Shown here: piece by piece, positions 25,288 to 31,857 of the stretch
Layout of the letters: each line of letters starts with the position of its first letter
How positions within the stretch are numbered: the stretch's first letter is position 1
Assembly (NCBI GenBank): GCA_002391195.1
Contig: DGRZ01000075.1
Coordinates: 1 to 64,000 of the forward strand
Origin: Fibrobacter sp. UBA4375
GTDB taxonomy: Bacteria; Fibrobacterota; Fibrobacteria; Fibrobacterales; Fibrobacteraceae
DNA length: 64,000 nucleotides
Direction of reading: 5' to 3'
Translations under genes and position numbers: made by a program
The notes under the pieces: generated by a model
What the model was told of the DNA's origin: nothing
Seen by the model: only the letters and a program-made list of their open reading frames with translations
Database searches by the model: none

Positions 25288-25645
25288 GGGGGTGCTTTGG
25301 CATCGACAGGGTCGCTGAAGTGTTAGTTGCAAGCCGAGGTCTCAGACGAGGGCACTCGTAAAAAAGTCTGAAAAAAAAATAAGTGCTGACGAAAACTACG
25401 CACTCGCTGCCTAATTAGCGGCAACGCCGGGCCTCATTCCGCTCCCATCGGGATGTACGTCCGGACGCAATATGGGATAGGAATCTTCCATGCCTGGGGG
25501 TAGGTTCCGAGATTCACTAGGCTGGTCAAACTCTGCGCCGACCTTCTTGGGCGTGGACAAGACGAGACCTTAAATACGAAGGGAAAGCTTGTAGGAATGG
25601 ACATGGACGTGATTTTGGACAGGGGTTCGACTCCCCTCACCTCCA
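25288..25645 (+). ncRNA. ssrA: Transfer-messenger RNA (tmRNA)
   Basis: A one-piece tmRNA. The 5' end GGGGGTGCTTTGGCATCGAC and the 3' end GACAGGGGTTCGACTCCCCT followed by CACCTCC and A form the tRNA-like domain: GGGGGUG pairs with CACCUCC (one G-U), and the T arm GGGG-TTCGACT-CCCC is intact. The tag reading frame is GCT GAC GAA AAC TAC GCA CTC GCT GCC TAA at 25385-25414, encoding ADENYALAA. CCA is not encoded and must be added. It rescues stalled ribosomes with SmpB and marks the peptide for proteolysis. Its terminator has been split by an insertion sequence 19 bases after the RNA end. Confidence 0.96.
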
Positions 25646-25660
25646 TATAAAAAGACCCAC
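25635..25660 (+). terminator. ssrA terminator, upstream arm (split by IS)
   Basis: These 26 bases, which include the last 11 bases of tmRNA and end in AAAAAGACCCAC, are exactly complementary to 27093-27118. Removing the IS and one copy of the TTC duplication rebuilds a 26-bp stem with a TTCGC loop whose 3' arm carries GTGGGTCTTTTT, a bidirectional intrinsic terminator. Confidence 0.8.
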
Positions 25661-25696
25661 TTCTGAACTGAACCCAAAAAGTTGGACAGTTTAAAG

Positions 25697-26592
25697 TTAG
25701 GATAAAACAGCGTTATGAGTCCGGTATTGTACCGGGCTCATTCCGTTTAGGCGCAGCTTTATCCGGTCGTTGTTGTAGTATTCGATATACTTCCTCAGCT
25801 CCTGCTTGAAGTGGTCCATGTTTCTGAACGTGTTCGGGTAGAGAAGCTCTGACTTCATTATTCCGAAGAAGTTCTCCATCATGGCATTGTCCAGGCAGTT
25901 GCCTTTACGGCTCATGCTCTGGATGATTTTATGATCTTTCAGCGATTTCTGGTAAATCGCATGCTGGTAGTGCCACCCCTGATCCGAGTGCAGAACCAGT
26001 CGCTTCCAGGTACGCTTCTTCGCATATGCCCTGTCCAGCATGTCCATTACCATCTTCAGGTCCGGATGGTCCGAGATTGCGTAGCTGACTATCTCGCCGT
26101 TATACATGTCGAGTATCGGCGACAGGTAGCACTTGTCCATGCCGATGTTTATCTGAGTCACGTCGGTAGTCCATTTCCTGTTGGGGGCCTTTGCGTTGAA
26201 GTTCCGCTTGAGCCTGTTCGGGGCGGTCTTGCCGACCTCGCCCTTGTACGAGCGGTACTTGCAGCGCCTGCGCACGTTCTTCAGGCCATCTTCCTTCATG
26301 AGCCGATAGACCGTCTTGTGGTTTATGGCATAGCCCTCGTTCCGGAGCTGGGCCACGATGCGGCGGTAGCCATAGCGACCCTTGTTCTGGGCGTGTATGG
26401 CCTTGATTCGCTTGCGCACGACGGCGTAGCGGTCGGGGCCATTCTTGAGGTTGTAGTAGTACGTGGAGCGGGACAGCCCGCTTGCCTTCAGGAGATGTCT
26501 CAGGGCGTACTCGGCGCTCAGTTCGCGGACGACTTGGGCCCTATACCGAACATCTCGGCACTTTCTTCCTGGTCTAGGGCCTTTATTTTTTT
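25697..26592 (-). CDS. IS3-family transposase OrfB (made as OrfAB by -1 frameshift)
   Basis: The open frame runs from the A8 run at 26586-26593 to 25697 without a stop. The segment upstream of the first in-frame GTG (26419) already reads like IS3 OrfB (RHLLKASGLSRSTYYYNLKN), so translation most likely enters from orfA by -1 slippage. The HTH_21-like region KAIHAQNKGRYGYRRIVAQL is followed by the rve integrase core with the DDE residues in WTTDVTQ, LHSDQGWHY and NAMMENFFGIMKSE, and a K/R after the glutamate. It catalyses cut and joining at the IS ends. Confidence 0.9.
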
Positions 26593-27045
26593 TAGGTAGG
26601 CGTTCTCCGCTTTTAGATACTCATTTTCTTCCCTGAGGCGTTCAATCTCGCTCATCCCCGTTGTCCATTTCGGCTTGGCCTTGTTCATCTTGGGTGGTCT
26701 CCCTCTCGGCTTGGTTGCTAGCAGTTCTTCGTATCCGCCATGACGGTATTTCCGCAGCCAAGAACTCAGGCTGGTAAAACTTATGCTGTACTTGGCGATA
26801 ACTTCCGCATAAGATAGAGATTTCTTGACGACCGCGTCGATGACAGTCCTCCTCAAGGCAGGAGTTGACTGAACATTCGTTTTCCTTTCAGTCTGCCAAC
26901 AGCCGGTCTGTCGGTAAAGCCGGATATGGCGCTTAATTTCGGACAGTTCCAGACCTGTCAACCTTGAGATTGACGGAGAGTCGTAACCATCCTTGTGAAG
27001 TTCATAGGCCTTGGCCCATTCTTCTTTTGTGTGTTTCTGGTACAT
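26518..27045 (-). CDS. IS3-family transposase OrfA (helix-turn-helix protein)
   Basis: About 175 residues from ATG 27045 (MYQKHTKEEWAKAYELHKDG). Two helix-turn-helix units (SPSISRLTGLELSEIKRHIR and SYAEVIAKYSISFTSLSSWL) bind the IS ends, and a C-terminal leucine-zipper-like helix (EIERLREENEYLKAENAYLK) mediates pairing. The A8 run lies in that helix's end, with zero-frame CTA AAA AAA ATA; slippage gives OrfAB. A 14-bp perfect hairpin (27049-27062 with 27067-27080) sits directly upstream of the ATG and covers the only G-rich ribosome binding candidate. Confidence 0.88.
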   Translation of the reverse strand: MYQKHTKEEWAKAYELHKDGYDSPSISRLTGLELSEIKRHIRLYRQTGCWQTERKTNVQSTPALRRTVIDAVVKKSLSYAEVIAKYSISFTSLSSWLRKYRHGGYEELLATKPRGRPPKMNKAKPKWTTGMSEIERLREENEYLKAENAYLKKIKALDQEESAEMFGIGPKSSAN

Positions 27046-27092
27046 GAAAACCCCGAAAGTTGTGTCCAACTTTCGGGGTTCACATCATTCGC

Positions 27093-27118
27093 GTGGGTCT
27101 TTTTATATGGAGGTGAGG
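27093..27118 (+). terminator. ssrA terminator, downstream arm (split by IS)
   Basis: GTGGGTCTTTTTATATGG and eight further bases, the exact reverse complement of 25635-25660. On its own it has no partner within hairpin distance, so the ssrA transcript now meets the IS before this arm. Confidence 0.75.
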
Positions 27119-27124
27119 TTTAAT

Positions 27125-27236
27125 GACCGCTCGGACTGGATGCTGGATTCTTCAGCAGGGCTGGTCCTCGCTTTCGCAAACACGCCTCGTTAATACGAGG
27201 CGCTTTTTGCTCACAACGACCGCTCGGACTAGATGC
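27125..27236. repeat. TTAATA-loop hairpin repeat, copy E, with flanking 19-bp direct repeats
   Basis: GACCGCTCGGACTGGATGC at 27125-27143 recurs with one change at 27218-27236. Between them lies hairpin copy E (27171-27214): CGCCTCG-TTAATA-CGAGGCG with CGCAAA to the left and TTTTTGCTCAC to the right. Unlike other copies, the outer arm is GCAAA/TTTGC. It lies just after the stop of the autokinase gene on the opposite strand. Confidence 0.6.
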
Positions 27237-27247
27237 CGAAAAACACC

Positions 27248-29386
27248 CTACTTTTTCTTCTTGCTGTAATACTTGCCGTAGTAATGGCCGTAATAATGGC
27301 CCGGCTCGTGCTCGCAGTGGTTCATCACAAAGGCGCAGGGCTTTTCGCTATAGCGCTTGAGACGGCCCACCGCATCCTTGATAGAATCCATGGAATGCTT
27401 GCCATAATGAAGGACAAGCAGGTTGAAGTCCACCAATCCGCAAATCAGTTCGGCGTCTGTCACCAGGTCCATCGGCGGCGTATCCACGACAACCACGTCA
27501 AAATGCTGCTTGGCCAAATGGAGGAGTTGCTCAAAAGAACCACCTCTCAGCATGTCCGTAGGTGCAATGGTCGCATTGCCAGCGCCCATAATGAAGAGAT
27601 TTTCTACCTCGGCAATAGACACCGCTTCTTGCAAGTTGCACTTGCCACACAGGGCGTCTGCAAGGCCATATTTTTTTCCACTGTGATGCACGCCTCGACG
27701 CATATCCGCATCTATAAGCAAAACCTTCTTGCCCGACATGGCATAAAGGGTTGCCAGATTGATGCTCACAAATGACTTTCCAACGCCGGGGATCATCCCG
27801 GTAACCATCATCACGCGCTTTTCGTCTGACATCGAGAAATCGATTGCCGTCTGCAAAGAACGCATAGCTTCGCAAGCCGGGTTGTCCGGTGCGGTAAGGA
27901 CCAAAGCCTTGTGCTTTTTGCCCCTAGCCAATGATTTAACACCATCCTTAAACTCAGGAATCTTGGCATAGACGCTCGTGTCTGTTTCTCGTTCAACTTC
28001 AAGGGAACTACGAACGCCATTCCTAAGCATACGCAGCAAAAACACCAGCAGCACTCCAAGCATAAAGCTTGCAGCAACGGAACAAACGAGAATGTTGAAC
28101 TTCTTGGGCTTGCTGGGTTTCGACTCCACCTGGGCAAAATCCACCACACGCACATTGCCCACCTCGCCAGCCCGAACCACGCGGAGCTGCTGGATATTGT
28201 TCAGCATGGTGGTATAAAGGGCGTTGTTTACCTGAACCTCTTCCTGGAGGCGCATCACCTCTTGCTGGGTCAAAGGCATTTTCTCTGCCTTGACCTTGAG
28301 TTTAGCCAATTCTTTACGCAGCTTGTCTATTTGCTTGTTCAACGTAAGCACGTTGGGGTGCTCAGCCTTGAACAGGCGGGTCACCCTCTGGCGTTCCTGC
28401 TCCATCTGGAGAATCTGCTTCTGCAAGTCCACCTCTTTTTGCAGGTGTACCTGAGTTTCGCCAGTCATATCCACAGAGCCTATCTTGTAACGATAGTCGG
28501 CAAGTACTTTTTCAGCACTATCCAGTTTGGCTTTAACTCCCGGCAGCTGCTCTTCCAAGAACTCCAAGGTCTTTTCAGCCTCGGCACTACGCATCTCTAC
28601 ATTCTGACGCAGGTATGTATTGGCAACACTGTTCAGAATTGCGGCCGCCCTGTCCGGGAAACGGTGAGAATAGGATACCGAAATAATACCCGATTTCTTG
28701 CCTTTCTCAGCAACATTCAATCCTTTCGCCAAGGACCTTATTGCAGACAAGGCGTTTATTTGAGAAAGCACAAACACCTTTCCCTCTTGAGCCCGCAAGA
28801 AATTCACACGGATTGCCAAGGTATCGTCTGCATAGGGAGCCTTGATCATGTCCCCGACCACTCCTTCTACGAGAGCAGAACCCTCGGGAGTGACCACCAC
28901 GTAAGAACCGGGGCCTGTTACCACAGCTTTCCAGACACCATCCCTAGCCCTTTCCGGAATATAGAGGTGTTCCAAATCCATACGGCCTTCTTGGTGCATC
29001 AATCGATCCAGACGGCCAACAGGGGAAGCCTTGAAACAAAGGTGTTCGTCTTCGACGACACTGGAAAGAACCATGCGGCTCTTGATCAGTTCAATTTCGG
29101 CATCAGCGGGGCTAGCCACATCCAAAAGGGCGCCCATCTCGCCCATGGCCTTGCTAGTCTTGTTTCCCTTCACGTCAATCTGCAAAAGTGCGTCACTGGT
29201 GTACTGCGGACGAATCCAGTTACCCAGCAGGATACCTATCGCGGCACCAACCACCATGAACAAGATCAATACAAATTTCTTTTTCCACAAAATTCCCAGG
29301 GCTTCCATCAAAGTGATGGTATCCCCGGTCTGTGGGGTTTGGATTTGCGCCAAACTAATTGTTGCTCTCTGTTCGTTTTCAGACAT
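27248..29386 (-). CDS. Polysaccharide co-polymerase / tyrosine autokinase (Wzc-like BY-kinase)
   Basis: A 712-residue inner-membrane protein. It has two transmembrane helices (about 33-53 and 428-450), a Wzz-type periplasmic domain with a long coiled coil (about 240-400), and a cytoplasmic kinase domain with Walker A GMIPGVGKSF, Walker A' LLIDADMRRG and Walker B VVVDTPPMD. The C-terminus is a tyrosine cluster (HYYGHYYGKYYS) followed by lysines, the usual autophosphorylation site. It controls chain length and export of capsule or exopolysaccharide. No other export gene is adjacent, but galE follows upstream on the same strand and supplies UDP-galactose. Assignment is firm; the polymer is unknown. 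Confidence 0.93.
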   Translation of the reverse strand: MSENEQRATISLAQIQTPQTGDTITLMEALGILWKKKFVLILFMVVGAAIGILLGNWIRPQYTSDALLQIDVKGNKTSKAMGEMGALLDVASPADAEIELIKSRMVLSSVVEDEHLCFKASPVGRLDRLMHQEGRMDLEHLYIPERARDGVWKAVVTGPGSYVVVTPEGSALVEGVVGDMIKAPYADDTLAIRVNFLRAQEGKVFVLSQINALSAIRSLAKGLNVAEKGKKSGIISVSYSHRFPDRAAAILNSVANTYLRQNVEMRSAEAEKTLEFLEEQLPGVKAKLDSAEKVLADYRYKIGSVDMTGETQVHLQKEVDLQKQILQMEQERQRVTRLFKAEHPNVLTLNKQIDKLRKELAKLKVKAEKMPLTQQEVMRLQEEVQVNNALYTTMLNNIQQLRVVRAGEVGNVRVVDFAQVESKPSKPKKFNILVCSVAASFMLGVLLVFLLRMLRNGVRSSLEVERETDTSVYAKIPEFKDGVKSLARGKKHKALVLTAPDNPACEAMRSLQTAIDFSMSDEKRVMMVTGMIPGVGKSFVSINLATLYAMSGKKVLLIDADMRRGVHHSGKKYGLADALCGKCNLQEAVSIAEVENLFIMGAGNATIAPTDMLRGGSFEQLLHLAKQHFDVVVVDTPPMDLVTDAELICGLVDFNLLVLHYGKHSMDSIKDAVGRLKRYSEKPCAFVMNHCEHEPGHYYGHYYGKYYSKKKK

Positions 29387-29428
29387 TCAAAAACCGATTT
29401 TTAATTTTTTACCAAGTATAGAAAAAAA

Positions 29429-30445
29429 CTAGCCCCGATAACCTTTGGGATTGTTCTTCTGCCAATTCCAGGCGTCGCGACACATTTCCTCAATACCGAA
29501 CCGAGCTTTCCAACCCAATTCTTTATAGGCTTTTTCGGGGTTGCAATAGCAGGTGGCAATATCCCCTGCACGGCGGGGTTTAATGCTATAGGGCACCTTG
29601 ACCCCGTTCACCCGCTCAAAAGCATTGACCACGTCCAACACGGAATATCCATGTCCCGTTCCCAAATTATAAATGACAAGGCCGCACTTGCGTTCAATAG
29701 CCTGCAAAGCACTCACATGTCCAGCCGCCAGGTCGCACACATGAATGTAGTCCCGAACGCCTGTTCCATCGGGAGTATCGTAGTCATCGCCAAATACCCC
29801 AAGTTCCTTGCGAAGTCCAACAGCCGTCTGGGAAATGTAGGGCATCAGGTTGTTAGGTATCCCGTTAGGATCCTCGCCAATGAGACCACTGGGGTGCGCC
29901 CCGATGGGGTTGAAGTAGCGCAGCAGCACCACATTCCATTCGGGGTCGGACTTTTGCAAGTCCATCAGCACCTGCTCCAGCATAGACTTGGTCTGACCAT
30001 ACGGGTTGGTGATAGCGCCCTTTGGGCAGTTCTCAGTAATGGGAATTTCTGCCGGGTTACCATAGACCGTAGCCGAAGACGAGAAGATAATATTCTTAAC
30101 CCCATTCTTGCGCATTGCATTGAGCAACACGAACGTGGCGTTCATGTTGTTCTCGTAATACTCCAGAGGCTTCTCCACAGACTCCCCAACAGCCTTGAGT
30201 CCGGCAAAATGAATGCAGGCATCAAACTTGTTTTGTTTGAACAGGGCGTCCATGGCAGAAGCATCCCGGACATCCGCATTCACAAAAGGCACATCTTTAC
30301 CAATAATCTTTGAAACCCTGCGGAGAGATTCTTCGCAAGAATTGACAAGGTTATCCACCACCACCACAGAATGGCCGGCCTTGTCTAACTCTATAATCGT
30401 GTGGCTACCGATATAGCCTGCACCACCAGTTACAGCAATTTTCAT
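29429..30445 (-). CDS. galE: UDP-glucose 4-epimerase
   Basis: A 338-residue short-chain dehydrogenase-type epimerase. The NAD-binding GGAGYIGSH is at residues 7-15, SSSATVYGNP carries the catalytic serine region, and YGQTKSM is the YxxxK motif. PDGTGVRDYIHVCDLAAGH and the C-terminal RRAGDIATCYCNPEKA complete the family pattern. It interconverts UDP-glucose and UDP-galactose for envelope glycans. It lies 42 bases upstream of the autokinase gene on the same strand, so co-expression is likely. A TATGTTTA box lies about 30 bases upstream of the start. Confidence 0.96.
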   Translation of the reverse strand: MKIAVTGGAGYIGSHTIIELDKAGHSVVVVDNLVNSCEESLRRVSKIIGKDVPFVNADVRDASAMDALFKQNKFDACIHFAGLKAVGESVEKPLEYYENNMNATFVLLNAMRKNGVKNIIFSSSATVYGNPAEIPITENCPKGAITNPYGQTKSMLEQVLMDLQKSDPEWNVVLLRYFNPIGAHPSGLIGEDPNGIPNNLMPYISQTAVGLRKELGVFGDDYDTPDGTGVRDYIHVCDLAAGHVSALQAIERKCGLVIYNLGTGHGYSVLDVVNAFERVNGVKVPYSIKPRRAGDIATCYCNPEKAYKELGWKARFGIEEMCRDAWNWQKNNPKGYRG

Positions 30446-30529
30446 AATGAGCCAACTTTATAAGTTTGTATAGCGTAAACATAGAAATTTTAGCCCTTTC
30501 GCCCTGAACTATTTTGTAACTTTACGAAC

Positions 30530-31276
30530 ATGCTCGGCAGAATCAACAAACTGGAAACATTTGGCTCCGTAGATGGCCCCGGAGTCCGGTTTGTGGTGTT
30601 CACACAAGGGTGCCCCATGCGGTGCCTATTCTGTCACAATCCGGAAACCTGGGATTTCAAGGGGGACAAGGCGGGAGCCTTTGACATTTCTGCAGAAGAC
30701 CTGCTGAAAAAGGCCCTCCGCTACAAGAGTTACTGGGGAAGCGACGGAGGCATTACCGTCAGTGGTGGCGAGCCCCTGATGCAGATGGATTTCTTGCTGG
30801 AATTTTTCACCCTGGCAAAATCGGCGGGAGTACACACTTGCATAGACACTTCCGGGGTAAACTTTGTCCGCACCGAACCCTACTTCAGCAAGTTCAAGCA
30901 ACTTATGGAAGTTACCGATCTACTCCTGGTAGACCTGAAAATCATTGACCCCGAGCAGCATAAAAAACTCACAGGCCATTCCATTGAACACAACCTGGAC
31001 ATGTTCCGCTACTTAGATGAAATCCGCAAACCCATCTGGATCAGGCATGTGTTGGTGCCCGGTATTAGCGACAACGACGAATATCTAGAAAAGGCCAGGG
31101 ACTTTATCCAGTCACTATCCAACGTCAAAAAGGTGGAAGTGCTACCCTACCATTCCTTGGCTCTTGCAAAATATCAGGAGATGGGACTCAACTACGCTTT
31201 GAAAGACGTAAAGTCCCCAAGCCCAGACCGAATTAAAAATGCAAAAAGGATTCTGGAAACAGAATCCTACCGATAA
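30530..31276 (+). CDS. pflA: Pyruvate formate-lyase activating enzyme
   Basis: A 248-residue radical SAM enzyme. The Fe-S motif is C28-PMR-C32-LF-C35 (CPMRCLFCHNPETW), followed by the AdoMet-binding SGGEPLMQ and DTSGVNF. It generates the glycyl radical of pyruvate formate-lyase, which cleaves pyruvate to acetyl-CoA and formate in anaerobic fermentation. The length is that of PflA. No pfl structural gene is in the window. The ATG follows TAACTTTACGAAC with no good ribosome binding site, so the message may have a very short leader. Confidence 0.93.
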   Translation: MLGRINKLETFGSVDGPGVRFVVFTQGCPMRCLFCHNPETWDFKGDKAGAFDISAEDLLKKALRYKSYWGSDGGITVSGGEPLMQMDFLLEFFTLAKSAGVHTCIDTSGVNFVRTEPYFSKFKQLMEVTDLLLVDLKIIDPEQHKKLTGHSIEHNLDMFRYLDEIRKPIWIRHVLVPGISDNDEYLEKARDFIQSLSNVKKVEVLPYHSLALAKYQEMGLNYALKDVKSPSPDRIKNAKRILETESYR

Positions 31277-31279
31277 AAT

Positions 31280-31314
31280 TGGCGAAGCTCCGTCCTCGGA
31301 GCAAGTCAACGCCA
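31280..31314. terminator. Probable bidirectional hairpin between pflA and the Skp-like gene
   Basis: Nested stems TGGCG (31280-31284) with CGCCA (31310-31314) and GCTCCG-TCCT-CGGAGC (31287-31302) lie between two convergent genes. No T tract follows, so termination is inferred from position. Confidence 0.45.
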
Positions 31315-31318
31315 GACA

Positions 31319-31849
31319 TTAGCGATTGTTCAGGTAATCCAGTACCTTCTGGGTCAGGTCGTTCTCTTTTTTCCAGAAGACCACGGCACCTGTTGCACGG
31401 TCCACCACCATATCGTAGCCTTCTTGCAAGGCAATCTCATTGATGGCCTTGCGAATTAGCTGGATAATGGGACCGCTCACCTTCTCGTTTTCGGTAATGA
31501 GTTCGCCCTTGCGGCCATAAACACGGTCAATGAATTCCTTCAGTTCCGTTTCCTTCTTGGCGTAGTCGGCTTCCAGTTCACGCTTCTTTTCGTCAGAAAG
31601 CATCAGTACCTGCTTATCCAGCTTTTCCTTGATAGCGGCCAGTTCTTTCTGAATCAAGTTACCCTGCTGTTCCCACTTGGCCACTTGACGGTCATATTCT
31701 TCTTGGGCCTTCTTGGTTCCCTTGTAGCCGTCAAAGATTAGCTTGGAATCCACATGGGCAATGCGCAGTCCATCTTCGGCAAAGGCGGAGCACGCCAGAA
31801 GCATAGCTAGCAAAATCACCAGACGACGAATCAAAGATTTTTCGAGCAT
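31319..31849 (-). CDS. OmpH/Skp-family periplasmic chaperone
   Basis: A 176-residue exported protein with signal sequence LVILLAMLLACSAFA. The mature part is a helical, coiled-coil-rich chain (KAQEEYDRQVAKWEQQGNLI, KKRELEADYAKKETELKEFI) starting from the HVDSKLIFDGYKGT strand that is conserved in OmpH/Skp chaperones. These carry unfolded outer-membrane proteins across the periplasm. It lies directly downstream of bamA with an eight-base gap, the usual arrangement, so both serve outer-membrane assembly. Confidence 0.9.
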   Translation of the reverse strand: MLEKSLIRRLVILLAMLLACSAFAEDGLRIAHVDSKLIFDGYKGTKKAQEEYDRQVAKWEQQGNLIQKELAAIKEKLDKQVLMLSDEKKRELEADYAKKETELKEFIDRVYGRKGELITENEKVSGPIIQLIRKAINEIALQEGYDMVVDRATGAVVFWKKENDLTQKVLDYLNNR

Positions 31850-31857
31850 AAAGCCTC

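Larger units (their letters stand above)
25664..27087 (-). mobile_element. IS3-family insertion sequence (IS150-like), complete
   Basis: A 1424-bp element. The terminal inverted repeats begin TGAACTGAACCC at 25664 and TGATGTGAACCC (read from 27087) and agree at 21 of 25 positions, ending in AGTTGGACA. It is flanked by a 3-bp direct repeat TTC (25661-25663 and 27088-27090), the target duplication length usual for IS3 elements. Two frames, orfA and orfB, lie in the -1 arrangement with an A8 slippery run. All parts look intact, so it may be active or recently arrived. Confidence 0.93.

Noticed and set aside
25434..25646. Minus-strand 70-residue frame MEVRGVEPLSK
   Set aside because: It is antisense to tmRNA; this peptide is a known spurious prediction over T-arm-like sequence.
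25664..27087. Prophage or genomic island at the tmRNA 3' end
   Set aside because: tmRNA ends are common island sites, but here only a 1.4-kb IS lies there, with IS3 ends and a 3-bp duplication and no site-specific integrase.
31..27214. Hairpins as integron attC sites
   Set aside because: They have paired arms and a GTTG word, but lack the RYYYAAC/GTTRRRY cores and unpaired extrahelical bases, and no integrase or cassettes are seen.
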